Part shown: piece after piece, positions 24,407 through 32,934 of the stretch
Numbering within the stretch: the stretch's first letter is position 1
Layout of the letters: the number at the start of each line of letters is the position of its first letter
Assembly (NCBI RefSeq): GCF_965208925.1
Contig: NZ_OZ242364.1
Coordinates: 248,001-312,000 of the forward strand
Direction: 5' to 3'
Source of the DNA: Poriferisodalis sp965208925
GTDB taxonomy: Bacteria; Actinomycetota; Acidimicrobiia; Acidimicrobiales; Poriferisodalaceae
Length of the DNA: 64,000 nt
Position numbers and translations under genes: made by a program
Notes under the pieces: generated by a model
The model's input: the letters and a program-made list of their open reading frames with translations, nothing else
What the model was told of the DNA's origin: nothing
Database searches by the model: none

Positions 24407-26539
24407 GTGAGCGACACGTCACAGCATCCGAGGGCCGGCGGGGCTGTCTCGGACGCAGCGCCACCGGACACGCCAGGGTCCAATGCGCCGGAGTCGAGTG
24501 CGGCAGAGTCGAGCGCCGCAGCGCCCAGCACCGCAGTGCCTGCCTTGCCGAGCGGCGAGTTCGCCTGGCACCGGCTCATCGGTGCAGACGAACTCGACGT
24601 GGGCCGGGTCACCACGGTGACGGTCGGCCACGAGAGCCTCTGCGTCACGCGGACCGAGGCCGGATTCGGCTGCCTGGCCAACGCATGCCCGCACCAAGGC
24701 GGCCCCCTCGGCGAGGGCAGCATCGAACGTGGGTGGCTGCGCTGCCCGTGGCACGGCTACGACTACTCGCCGCTCGACGGCACCCCGCCGCCGCCATTTG
24801 ATGACGCACCGGCCGCCTACCGCACCGAGATCCGGTCCGACGGCGTCTACGTTGCGTTGCCGCTGGCGGCAGGCCGCACTCGCACGGTGTCCGACCAGCT
24901 CGTCGAGACCATGTGCGCGTGGGATGTTGCGTGGGTATTCGGCATGGTCGGTCATTCGAACTTGGGCTTTGCCGATGCGCTGCGTCAGGCCGAGGCCGAT
25001 GGCTCGCTGCAGTTCATCGGAGTACGGCACGAAGGCGCCGCCTCGTTTGCCGCGACCGCCTACGGCAAGCTCACAGGAGAGCTCGCAGCGTGTTTCGCCA
25101 TTGCCGGACCGGGCAGCACCAACCTGCTGACCGGCCTCTACGACGCCAAGATGGACCGAGCGCCAGTCCTGGCAGTCTCAGGCCAGGTGCCGTCGAGCGT
25201 TCGCGGCCGGGGCGCATTTCAGGACACCGACCTCTCGGCGGCCTTTGCCGATGTGTCTCGCTATTCGGCGACAGTCCAAGCGGGCTCGAACGCGGCCGAG
25301 CTGATGAACCTGGCGTGCAAGACGGCACTGGTGGAGCGAGATGTCGCGCACCTCGTGCTGCCGGACGAGGTGCAGGTGCTGCCCGCAGCGGCCGATGCGT
25401 CGCCCGCCGGGTCGCCGGAGGGGCGCACAGGATCTCGGCGGGTCGCCCCGCCGGCCGATGCGCTGGAGGCCGCGGTGGGGTTGCTGGCGGGTGCCGCCCG
25501 GCCGATGATCGTCGTGGGACACGGCGCTCGCAGCGGCATCGATGACATCGTTGCGCTAGCCGAGGCGCTCGACGCACCGGTGGCAACCACCTTCAAGGGC
25601 AAGGGCCTCATCGCCGACCAGCACCCGCTGGCCTGCGGGGTGCTCGGCCGCTCAGGCACCCCGATCGCCAGCTGGTTCATGAACGAGGCCGACGTGCTGG
25701 CGACCTTCGGGGTGTCGTTCGCCAACCACACCGGCATCGCTTCCTACAAGCCGATCGTGCAGGTCGACTTCGACCCGATGGCGCTGGGACGCTTCCACGC
25801 CGTCACGGTGCCGGTGTTGGCCGACGTTGGCACCGGGGCCCGGGCGCTGGCGGAGGCGCTGGAGGGCCGGACGGCGCCCGGACGCGCTGCGGCAGAGGTG
25901 GCAGAACGGTGGGACATCTGGCGGGCCGAGAAGCAGCGGCGTCGCACCGACGATCGGGGCAGCGGCCTCAACTCGGCGGTCGTGTTCGAAGCCCTGAGCC
26001 GCCTGGTGCCGGCCGACGCCATCATGCCGGTCGACGTCGGCAACCACGCCTATTCCTTCGGCCGCTACTTCGAGCCGTGCGGGCAGACCGTGTTGATGTC
26101 CGGCTACCTGGGGTCGATCGGCTTCGCCTTCCCTGCGGCCATGGGCTGCTGGGCCGCCACCCAGCGTGCGCCGGGCGGCGGTGGCGGCGCAAACGGGTGG
26201 CGATGGGCAGGCCGGCCGGTGGTCTCGGTGTCGGGCGACGGCGGCTTCGGCCAGTACGCCATGGAGCTCACAACTGCCGTCAAGTACGGCATGGACATCA
26301 CCCATGTGCTGCTCAACAACGGCGAGCTGGGGAAGATCTCCAAGGAACAGCGGGCGGCCGAGCTCGACGTGTGGCAGACCTCACTGCACAATCCGAGCTT
26401 CGCCGGATTCGCCGAGCTCTGCGGCGCGATGGGCCGCCAGGTGACAGCAGCCGGCGAGCTCGACACTGCGCTCGACGAGGCACTGGCGCATCGGGGACCT
26501 GCGTTGGTGGAAGTGATGACCGACCCGCTGCTCGTCTGA
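24407..26539 (+). CDS. Rieske ferredoxin domain fused to TPP-dependent enzyme
   Basis: 710 residues from a GTG preceded by AGGGG. Residues 1-45 are an Ala/Ser/Pro-rich lead. Residues ~50-150 form a Rieske [2Fe-2S] domain with C94-P-H96 and C113-x-x-H116 (CPWHGYD). From ~158 it is a three-domain TPP enzyme of the acetolactate synthase/pyruvate oxidase superfamily: VFGMVGHSNLGFADAL, the catalytic Glu in GVRHEGAASFAATAYG, a middle domain with VVGHGAR, and the TPP/metal motif GDGGFG...LNNGELG at ~609-637. Family knowledge suggests decarboxylation or ligation of a 2-oxoacid; the Rieske domain suggests the electrons of an intermediate are passed on. The reaction is not known. It is divergent from the GcvT-like unit. 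Confidence 0.87.
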   Translation: MSDTSQHPRAGGAVSDAAPPDTPGSNAPESSAAESSAAAPSTAVPALPSGEFAWHRLIGADELDVGRVTTVTVGHESLCVTRTEAGFGCLANACPHQGGPLGEGSIERGWLRCPWHGYDYSPLDGTPPPPFDDAPAAYRTEIRSDGVYVALPLAAGRTRTVSDQLVETMCAWDVAWVFGMVGHSNLGFADALRQAEADGSLQFIGVRHEGAASFAATAYGKLTGELAACFAIAGPGSTNLLTGLYDAKMDRAPVLAVSGQVPSSVRGRGAFQDTDLSAAFADVSRYSATVQAGSNAAELMNLACKTALVERDVAHLVLPDEVQVLPAAADASPAGSPEGRTGSRRVAPPADALEAAVGLLAGAARPMIVVGHGARSGIDDIVALAEALDAPVATTFKGKGLIADQHPLACGVLGRSGTPIASWFMNEADVLATFGVSFANHTGIASYKPIVQVDFDPMALGRFHAVTVPVLADVGTGARALAEALEGRTAPGRAAAEVAERWDIWRAEKQRRRTDDRGSGLNSAVVFEALSRLVPADAIMPVDVGNHAYSFGRYFEPCGQTVLMSGYLGSIGFAFPAAMGCWAATQRAPGGGGGANGWRWAGRPVVSVSGDGGFGQYAMELTTAVKYGMDITHVLLNNGELGKISKEQRAAELDVWQTSLHNPSFAGFAELCGAMGRQVTAAGELDTALDEALAHRGPALVEVMTDPLLV

Positions 26540-26553
26540 CCTGCCAGCTCGGT

Positions 26554-26600
26554 TTCTCTGTGCAGATTTGCTGCCCGCAGCGGCATTTCTGCACACAGAA
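26554..26600. promoter_or_regulatory. Long imperfect palindrome between TPP enzyme and methyltransferase genes
   Basis: TTCTCTGTGCAGA (26554-26566) pairs with TCTGCACACAGAA (26588-26600) with one mismatch, and the interior adds GCTGC-CC-GCAGC. The RNA would form an almost continuous hairpin 15 bp past the TPP-enzyme stop and 25 bp before the methyltransferase ATG. It could be a terminator (no U-tract follows) or an operator or leader for the methyltransferase. Confidence 0.6.
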
Positions 26601-26624
26601 CGACAGCGCTAGCGTCGCGCTGCA

Positions 26625-27311
26625 ATGAATCAGCAACCGTCGGCGCAGTCGGCCGCAGCCAGCATCGGTCTCGAAGACGCCTACGCCGTCGACGGACCCG
26701 ACGCCAACCGCGAGCTGTACGCCTCGTGGGCCGAAACGTACGAGTCGGTCTTCCTTGCCGAGAACGACTACGTGTACCACCAGCATGTGGCGGCTGCGTT
26801 CTGCCGCATTCAGGACAGCCTCGACAGACTGGGCGGTCCGGTGCTCGACGTGGGCTGCGGAACGGGCGTCGTCGGTGCCGAGTTGGCGAGCCTGGGGGTC
26901 CCAGTGATCGATGGCATCGACATCTCGCCCGAGATGCTGGCGAAGGCCGCCGTCAAGACCCACGAGGGCCGGCCGACCTACCGGCAGCTCTTCGAAGCCG
27001 ATCTCACCGGCCGGCTCAAACTCCCCGACGATGGCTACGCCGGCATCGTGAGCGCAGGCGCGTTCACCCACGGTCATCTCGGCCCCGAGCCGATCGCCGA
27101 ACTGCTGCGAGTGGCGCGACCCGGCGCCCGCTGCAGCCTGGGCATCAACTCGGCGCACTTTGACGAAGTCGGGTTCGGCGACTGGCTAGCGGCGCGCGAG
27201 ACGGAGGGGCTGATCAGCGGGCTGGACTTCGAACTGCGTCCCATCTACGGCGGCGCCGACCCCGACGACCCCGACCGCTGGACGCGCATCGCCGTCTTCA
27301 CGGTGGTGTGA
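26625..27311 (+). CDS. Class I SAM-dependent methyltransferase
   Basis: 228 residues. Motif I VLDVGCGTGVVGAEL (near 73-87), the acidic loop IDGIDISPEMLAKA after strand 2, and LLRVARPGARCSLGI as post-III define a Rossmann methyltransferase of the small-molecule type (UbiE/Methyltransf_25-like). There is no target-specific domain. A YASWAETYESVF segment at the start is common in such enzymes. It may be co-transcribed with the Rieske-TPP gene 85 bp upstream, although a strong palindrome lies between them. It ends just before a 13-bp perfect terminator hairpin. Confidence 0.88.
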   Translation: MNQQPSAQSAAASIGLEDAYAVDGPDANRELYASWAETYESVFLAENDYVYHQHVAAAFCRIQDSLDRLGGPVLDVGCGTGVVGAELASLGVPVIDGIDISPEMLAKAAVKTHEGRPTYRQLFEADLTGRLKLPDDGYAGIVSAGAFTHGHLGPEPIAELLRVARPGARCSLGINSAHFDEVGFGDWLAARETEGLISGLDFELRPIYGGADPDDPDRWTRIAVFTVV

Positions 27312-27322
27312 CCAGAGCGCGT

Positions 27323-27358
27323 CGAAGCGGGCCGGCGGAGGGGAACCGGCCCGCTTCG
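27323..27358. terminator. Bidirectional terminator hairpin
   Basis: CGAAGCGGGCCGG (27323-27335) and CCGGCCCGCTTCG (27346-27358) are perfectly complementary over 13 bp with a 10-nt loop. It lies between two convergent genes (methyltransferase on plus, secreted protein on minus), so it can end transcripts from both sides. No clear T-run follows. Confidence 0.8.
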
Positions 27359-27381
27359 GAAGCTGCTCCAGGCAGCGGGGG

Positions 27382-27975
27382 TTATGCGGTGTCTGCCGAG
27401 CCGAAGATGCCCTTGCCGCCGCGATGCAGGCCGCGGTGGCCGTGCCGGCGCTCTTCGCCCTCGGGGCGTTCGCCGTTCACGAGCGCAGTTACCCGGGTGG
27501 TCAGCTCGTCGGTGTCGATCTCACGGTCGTGCTCAGCCGCCTTCTCGCTGATGGCGGTCACGAGTGCGTCCACGACATCTGAGACTTCGACACCTTGGGA
27601 GGCAGCGATGTCGGCCAGCGGCGAGCCGTCCTTGAGCTGCTGCCGCAGCGTCTCAGCATCGATGCCGAGCAATTCGGTCAGCGTGCCACCCATGCCGAAC
27701 GGCCCGAGCTTGCCGCCCCGGCGTGTGCCGCCCTTGTCGCAGGTGCCGTCGGAGCCGTCTGTGTCGTCGGAGTTGTCGGTGTCTGTGCTACCAGCAAGCT
27801 GCTGGCCGGCATCACCGTTGTCGTTCTGGGTCTGCGCGCTGGCACTGCCGGCACTGAACGCAACGACTGCAGTCGCTGCGAGGAGTGCCGTGACCAGAAG
27901 CGCCAGCCAACGGTTGCGCAAGGGTCTGTCTCGCCGAGCCTCGATGGGTTCGCTGATCTCGCCGGAATCGGTCAT
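27382..27975 (-). CDS. Secreted or membrane-anchored low-complexity protein
   Basis: 197 residues from the ATG at 27975, which has AAAGGA 8 bp upstream. An ATG at 28008 would add 11 residues. A basic stretch (RRDRPLRNR) precedes one hydrophobic helix (LALLVTALLAATAVVAFSAG) and ASAQ, a likely signal peptidase site. Then come an Asp/Ser/Thr/Gly-rich linker (~residues 50-85), a predicted helical region (LTELLGIDAETLRQQLKDG, LADIAASQGVEVSDVVDALV) resembling the repeated helical modules of small secreted actinobacterial proteins, and a His/Arg/Gly-rich tail (HGHRGLHRGGKG) that might bind metal. No function is assigned. It ends at the bidirectional terminator. Confidence 0.72.
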   Translation of the reverse strand: MTDSGEISEPIEARRDRPLRNRWLALLVTALLAATAVVAFSAGSASAQTQNDNGDAGQQLAGSTDTDNSDDTDGSDGTCDKGGTRRGGKLGPFGMGGTLTELLGIDAETLRQQLKDGSPLADIAASQGVEVSDVVDALVTAISEKAAEHDREIDTDELTTRVTALVNGERPEGEERRHGHRGLHRGGKGIFGSADTA

Positions 27976-28147
27976 GCCGCCAGTCCTTTCATCGGGGGTG
28001 TGCGACATTCCCGAGACTGGCGGGCCAACCTGAAAGACCCCTGAAGCAATCCTGAGAACTCGATGAACGAACTGTCGGGTGGCGTCGTGCCGGTACGCGG
28101 TCGGTTGGCAGCGCCGCGGCTGGTCCGACTAGCCCGGCGGCGGTGCG

Positions 28148-29449
28148 TCAGCCGGCTTCGGAGTGGGTGACGGGTTCCTCGCCCATCCACTCCCGCAGAG
28201 TGTTCTTCAGCTTCGTCTGCTGGATGAAGAGGTCGTGCTCAGGACCGGCCGGATCGGCCGACTGGGGCGCTTTCAGGTAGAACGACAGCCACTCCTGCAC
28301 GCCGCCTTGACCGGCCCGCTGCGCCAAGTCCAAGAACAGCGCCAGGTCCAGCACGATCGGCGCCGCCAGGATCGAGTCGCGACACAAAAAGTCGATCTTG
28401 ATCTGCATCGGGTAGCCGAGCCAGCCGAAGATGTCGATGTTGTCCCAGCCCTCCTTGTTGTCGCCCCGGGGCGGGTAGTAGTTGATGCGCACCACGTGGT
28501 CGATCTCGCTGTAGAGCTCGGGATATGTCTCGGGCTGCAGGATCGTGCCCAGCACGCCCAGCTTCGACGTCTCCTTGGTCTTGAAGTTCTCGGGATCGTC
28601 CAGCACCTCGCCGTCGCGGTTGCCCAAGATGTTGGTGGAGTACCAGCCGCGCAGGCCCAGCATCCGGGCCTTCAGGCCGGGCGCTACCAGCGTTTTCATC
28701 AGCGTCTGGCCGGTCTTGAAGTCTTTGCCGGCGATGGGCACACCGCGGCGCTGCGCCAGCTCGGTCATGGCCGGGATGTCCACCGTCAGATTGGGCGCGC
28801 CGTTGGCGAATGGCACGTCGCTCATCAGCGCCGCGTAGGCGTAGATCTGGCTGGGCGAGATGTTGTCGTCGTCGGCTGCCAGCCCGGCTTCGAACGCCTC
28901 CACGCTGGCGTGCACATCGGACGGCTCCTGGTACGCCTCGGTGGAGCCGCACCACACCATCACCAGCCGCTCGCATTCGTTCTCGGCCCGGAAGCGCTCG
29001 ATGTCTTCCATCAGCGCCTGGGCTGCTTCGAGCTTGCCCATCGGGGGCTTGGTGCGGGTGCCCTCCAGCCGGCTCACCCAGCGGGTGTCGAACACGGCGT
29101 CCATCGCCACGATGCCTTCCAGCTCGCGCGAGATCACGCCAAGATCGCGGTCTTCCAGCACACCTGCGGTGCGGGCGCCCTCGAGTGCATTGGGTGTGAT
29201 GGGATCCCAGCCGCCGAACACCAAGTCATCAAGCTCGGCCAGCGGCACGAAATCGCGGATCAGCGGGTTGCGGCCGTCGGCCCGGCTGCCGAGGCGGATG
29301 TGGGCCATCTGGCTGACTGAGCCGATCGGTTCCGCCAGTCCTGTGCGCGCTGCCAGCACACCGGCAATGAACGTGGTGGCCACCGCTCCCATGCCGGGCG
29401 TGAGCACGCCGAGCTTGCCGGTCGCAGGCGCGATCTGCGGTTGATTCAT
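28148..29449 (-). CDS. Inositol-3-phosphate synthase family protein
   Basis: 433 residues. The family converts glucose-6-phosphate to 1L-myo-inositol-1-phosphate with NAD. Evidence is the N-terminal GVLTPGMGAVATTFIAGVLA cofactor loop, VVWCGSTE-like (MVWCGSTEAYQ), GKDFKTGQTLMKT with the active-site lysines, and a late SWYSTNILGNRDG and NYYPPRGDNKEGWDNIDIFGW segment. Its length is that of bacterial myo-inositol synthases with the long C-terminus. In actinobacteria this feeds phosphatidylinositol and mycothiol. It is monocistronic or loosely linked with the P450 upstream (57-bp gap, same strand). Confidence 0.92.
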   Translation of the reverse strand: MNQPQIAPATGKLGVLTPGMGAVATTFIAGVLAARTGLAEPIGSVSQMAHIRLGSRADGRNPLIRDFVPLAELDDLVFGGWDPITPNALEGARTAGVLEDRDLGVISRELEGIVAMDAVFDTRWVSRLEGTRTKPPMGKLEAAQALMEDIERFRAENECERLVMVWCGSTEAYQEPSDVHASVEAFEAGLAADDDNISPSQIYAYAALMSDVPFANGAPNLTVDIPAMTELAQRRGVPIAGKDFKTGQTLMKTLVAPGLKARMLGLRGWYSTNILGNRDGEVLDDPENFKTKETSKLGVLGTILQPETYPELYSEIDHVVRINYYPPRGDNKEGWDNIDIFGWLGYPMQIKIDFLCRDSILAAPIVLDLALFLDLAQRAGQGGVQEWLSFYLKAPQSADPAGPEHDLFIQQTKLKNTLREWMGEEPVTHSEAG

Positions 29450-29506
29450 GGCAAGAACGCTACGGGGCGCTGACGCAAGGGGGTCAATCCCCCAGGCTCA
29501 CCGAGT

Positions 29507-30775
29507 TCAGGCTGCCATCGGGGCGGCTGGTGTGAATTCTGCGTCGAGGCGCTTGACACCGTGAATGAACGAAGCTTGCAGCAGGTCCGGCTCACCTGCG
29601 GCAGCGATGTCGGGCAGCCGCGTGAACAGCTCCCGGTACATCGTGGTGATCTGACGCCTGGCCAGGTGCGCGCCGAGGCAGAAGTGCGGACCGGGGCCGC
29701 CGAAGCCGTATTGCGGATTCGGGTCGCGCAGCACGTCGAAACGGAACGGATCATCGAACACCGCAGGGTCGCGATTCGCGGCGATGTAGAACATCGCCAC
29801 CTTGTCGCCTTCGAGCATCTGACGCCCGCCGCACTCGACGTCGCGGGTCACCGAGCGACGCATGTAGCTCACGGGGCTCGCGACACGGACGATCTCCTCA
29901 ACCGCAGTTGGCGCAACACCCTCGAAGTCGTCCAGCCAGATGGCGCGCTGGTCAGGGTTGTCGGTAAGGAACTTGAGCCCCCAAGCAGTCGAATTGCGGG
30001 TGGTCTCGTTGCCGGCCACCACCAGCAGCACGAAGAAGCTGGCGAGATCGGATTCGCTGAGACGGTCATCTTCGAGTTCGGCGTTCACGATCATGCTGGT
30101 GAGGTCGGTGCCGTCGCCGCCCTGCTTGGCTGCGGCGACCTCTTTCATGAGCTCGGCCAAGTCAGCGCCGGCCTGCAGGATGGCGGTGGCGAGGTCGCCG
30201 TCGGGCGGCTGGAAGTCGGGGTCGGAGATGCCGAGGATGATGTTGGTTCGGTCGAAGACGAACTTGTACTCAGAACGGGGGATGCCCATGAGGTCGCACA
30301 CGATGCGCAGCGGCAGTGCAGCCGCCACGTCCCACACAAACTCGCACTTGCCCTGCTCGCAGATCGAGTTCACGATCTCGCGGGCGCCTTCACGGATGCC
30401 GCCGTCGAGCTGCTCGAGCATCTTGGGCGTGAAGCCCTTCGCCACGATGCGCCGCAGCCGCGCATGACGAGGGTCGTCCATGGCGATCATCGAGCTGAAG
30501 AACTCGGTGAATTCCGGCGGGTTGTCGCCCAGCGTGATGCCTCTCGCGGAGCTGAAGACCTCGGTGTTGCGTGAGATGGTGGCGATGTCCTCGTGGCGGG
30601 TGACGCACCAGTAGCCGGGGCTCGGCGCCACCCATTCGGAGAAGTACGGCTCCTCGAACCAGTCCAGCGGCGCCTCGGCGTGATAGCGGGCGATCACCGA
30701 ATCGATCTCGTCGGCCGGCTGCGTCCAGAACCACGGTTCCATGAGGTTGGGCAGTGACGTGTTCCACTCGCGCAT
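29507..30775 (-). CDS. Cytochrome P450
   Basis: 422 residues, soluble bacterial class. The I-helix has AGNETTRNS near 250, the K-helix EEIVRVASPVSYMRR, and the heme-binding loop FGGPGPHFCLGAHLARRQ has the axial Cys near 363. The N-terminal half has the conserved DDPRHARLRRIVAKGFTPK. It resembles CYP124/125/142-type sterol- or lipid-oxidising enzymes in general look, but the family cannot be assigned from sequence alone. No ferredoxin gene is adjacent. Redox partners must come from elsewhere. Confidence 0.93.
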   Translation of the reverse strand: MREWNTSLPNLMEPWFWTQPADEIDSVIARYHAEAPLDWFEEPYFSEWVAPSPGYWCVTRHEDIATISRNTEVFSSARGITLGDNPPEFTEFFSSMIAMDDPRHARLRRIVAKGFTPKMLEQLDGGIREGAREIVNSICEQGKCEFVWDVAAALPLRIVCDLMGIPRSEYKFVFDRTNIILGISDPDFQPPDGDLATAILQAGADLAELMKEVAAAKQGGDGTDLTSMIVNAELEDDRLSESDLASFFVLLVVAGNETTRNSTAWGLKFLTDNPDQRAIWLDDFEGVAPTAVEEIVRVASPVSYMRRSVTRDVECGGRQMLEGDKVAMFYIAANRDPAVFDDPFRFDVLRDPNPQYGFGGPGPHFCLGAHLARRQITTMYRELFTRLPDIAAAGEPDLLQASFIHGVKRLDAEFTPAAPMAA

Positions 30776-30875
30776 GGCAGCACGGTAGCGCCGCGCCAGG
30801 ATCGCTCGATACGGTCCGGCGGCGTCAGACTGCTGCGCGGGTCACGCATGAGGCCATCTGGCACGATGTACCGCC

Positions 30876-31940
30876 GTGGCAGCGGACCATGCACCAGATC
30901 GCAATGCGGCGGATTCCACTGAGGGCGATGCTGGGCTGAACTACATCGTGCACGGCGCGGGGGCCATCGGCTGCGTGCTGGGTGCTCGGCTGGCCCAGGC
31001 GGGCCGGCGTGTGGCCCTCGTCGCCCGAGGCGCGCACCTCGAAGCTCTCCAGCGAGGCGGGCTCAGCGTCTCCGGTTACACCGAGGGCCACTTCCGGCTG
31101 CCGGCGGTACGCAACGCGCACGAGCTCGACCTGGACGAGCGAACGGTGGTGCTGCTGGCCATGAAGACACAGCACACATTCGAGGCGGTCGAACAGCACC
31201 GGGAGTTGTACGACGATGTTCCGCTGTTCTGCTTCCAGAACAGCGTCACCAACGAGGAGTGGCTGACTGGGCAGGGTTTTCGGGCCTATGGCGTCATGGT
31301 GCGCATCGGTGCCCGCATCGACGAGCCCGGCGTGGTCACCCACACCGGTGCGCGCCGGGCTCAGATCGGATGCTGGCCCACCGGTTCCGACGAGCTCTGC
31401 GCGGCGGTCGTGGACGACCTGGTTGCCGCCGAGATGCGCGCCACGGTCGACGAACACGTGGCCGAGGCCAAGTGGGGAAAGCTGGTGCTGAACCTCACAA
31501 ACGCGTTCTCGGCGCTGATCGACTTGCCCGTGCAGGAGTGGTTCTGCGACGAGGAGACCCGTTTCTTCATGGCCGATCTTCAGGAAGAAGCCGCCGACGT
31601 GCTGGACGCGGCCGGAGTCTCGCCGGTCATGGACGACGGCCGGGATTTGCGCGCATGGATCGAACGGATGCGCGTGCCGGGCCAGCGCGAGCCACGGGGT
31701 GATTCAGACCCGGTGATGCACAGCTACCCGTCCACCTGGCAAGACCTGCACTTCCGGCGTCCGACGGTAGAGGTGGAGCATTTCAACGGCCGAATCTGCG
31801 AACTCGGCGAGCAGCACGGCATTGCCACGCCGCTCAACCGGATACTGAACGAGCTGTGCCACGACGCTGCAGCCCGCCGACTAGGACCGGGCACCGAAAC
31901 CGTGGCCTCACTACGCGCCGCCGCCAGAGAATCCGTGTGA
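30876..31940 (+). CDS. Ketopantoate reductase family (PanE/ApbA)
   Basis: 354 residues from the GTG at 30876; a later start near residue 19 (LNYIVHGAG) would also fit. NADP loop YIVHGAGAIGCVLGARLAQ, then VVLLAMKTQHTFEAVE, CFQNSVTNEEW and the catalytic-Lys region AEAKWGKLVLNLTNAFSAL, match the family. At 354 residues it is longer than E. coli PanE (303). It could make pantoate or be a related 2-ketoacid reductase. It is divergent from the P450 gene with ~100 bp between starts. Confidence 0.85.
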   Translation: MAADHAPDRNAADSTEGDAGLNYIVHGAGAIGCVLGARLAQAGRRVALVARGAHLEALQRGGLSVSGYTEGHFRLPAVRNAHELDLDERTVVLLAMKTQHTFEAVEQHRELYDDVPLFCFQNSVTNEEWLTGQGFRAYGVMVRIGARIDEPGVVTHTGARRAQIGCWPTGSDELCAAVVDDLVAAEMRATVDEHVAEAKWGKLVLNLTNAFSALIDLPVQEWFCDEETRFFMADLQEEAADVLDAAGVSPVMDDGRDLRAWIERMRVPGQREPRGDSDPVMHSYPSTWQDLHFRRPTVEVEHFNGRICELGEQHGIATPLNRILNELCHDAAARRLGPGTETVASLRAAARESV

Positions 31941-32118
31941 GATTCGTCGCTGCTGAATCTAGGTTCGCGAGAGGGCCAGCCCCCCGAGTGACGCCATTTG
32001 CGGTACGTCTGCCAAGCTCGGGGTGGCTGGCCTCTGCGCCCGAGATTACTCGGCGGGACAGCCATTCGATACTGAATTGCAGTTCAGCGACAGCGAGGCC
32101 TGCGAAGGACTGCTGGGG

Positions 32119-32204
32119 TGCCCGGGGCGGGATTCGAACCCGCACGCTCCCGAAGGAGCCGAGGGGTTTAAGCCCTCTGCGTCTGCCAGTTCCGCCACCC
32201 GGGC
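32119..32204 (-). tRNA. tRNA-Leu (anticodon UAA)
   Basis: An 86-nt class II tRNA on the minus strand. The acceptor GCCCGGG pairs with CCCGGGC followed by discriminator A. The anticodon stem GAGGG/CCCTC encloses the loop CTTAAAC, so the anticodon is UAA (reads UUA/UUG). The long variable arm GGCTCCTTCGGGAGC (stem with TTCG loop) is typical of tRNA-Leu. The T loop is GGTTCGAATCC. No CCA is encoded. Both neighbours are protein genes; I see no integrated element at this locus. Confidence 0.97.
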
Positions 32205-32277
32205 CAGTCGGCGCGTTCATTGCCTCCTCAGTGCTCATCATGCTGGCACGGCCGTCCGGGCACGATGCACTGAGTTC

Positions 32278-32799
32278 CTAGGCGACTTCGTCCAGGGTGT
32301 ACGGCTCTGCAACGGTGCCCGGCGTGCGACGCCCGCCTTCGGACGGCGCGGGGCAGGGCCGCGCTGGGCCGGCGGCATCGTGGCTGCCTTCGATCTCGCG
32401 CCACAGCTCGTCGCGCACTGCGGCCGCTGCTGAGGCACTGAGCCGGTTGCACACCACGATGCCTTCGATGGCGTCGGCCACTACCGCTGCGAAGGGGCGG
32501 CCGCGCACGCGCACCGCAACCACGCAATCGCCGTCGCCGCCGCGCTGGATGGAACGATCCAGCTGATCCGATCGCGGCGGGCTCTGAAAACTCGGAGCGC
32601 TCAGGCCGAGCGAGCGTGCCGCCATGGCGAGCGCTCGCACCGTCAGAACGAAGCGGCCGGAGAGGTCGGCGGCGCGCTCACCGGCGCTTCGCTGGGGACG
32701 CGTCGAGGCGCTCCCGACCCGGTGCGAACGCCCGCGAGCTGGCGCGGCATCGACCAGCCGGAGCGCTGCGGGAGGGTGGGTGCGGGGTGTTGCTGGCAT
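32278..32799 (-). CDS. Conserved actinobacterial protein of unknown function
   Basis: 173 residues from the ATG at 32799. Residues ~44-70 (ADLSGRFVLTVRALAMAARS) and 90-125 (CVVAVRVRGRPFAAVVADAI, then EGIVVCNRL) have the compositional look of a folded domain; the tail is Pro/Gly/Arg-rich. Codon use and a helix-strand pattern support it as real, and the pattern resembles small proteins found beside RecB-like nuclease genes in related actinobacteria. This is a memory-based impression. It is divergent from the nuclease gene (136 bp) and ends just before tRNA-Leu. The first ~35 residues (Arg/Pro-rich) may not be translated. Confidence 0.6.
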   Translation of the reverse strand: MPATPRTHPPAALRLVDAAPARGRSHRVGSASTRPQRSAGERAADLSGRFVLTVRALAMAARSLGLSAPSFQSPPRSDQLDRSIQRGGDGDCVVAVRVRGRPFAAVVADAIEGIVVCNRLSASAAAAVRDELWREIEGSHDAAGPARPCPAPSEGGRRTPGTVAEPYTLDEVA

Positions 32800-32934
32800 G
32801 TGCCCATCATCGCCAGGGGGTGTGACAGCAAAGGACGGCCGCCATGCGGGCCATCGCGATCTGCAGCTACCCGCACCAACCCCCGGGTATGCCCGGTGCG
32901 AGAGCAGGTGCAGGGACGGCCACAATGGACCCGC

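Noticed and set aside
24407..24860. Rieske and TPP enzyme as two separate genes
   Set aside because: The frame is continuous, with no stop and no convincing ribosome site with a start at the domain border, so one fused protein is the simpler reading.
32119..32204. tRNA-Leu as an integration site of a mobile element
   Set aside because: No direct repeat of the tRNA 3' end and no integrase gene are visible in the neighbourhood.
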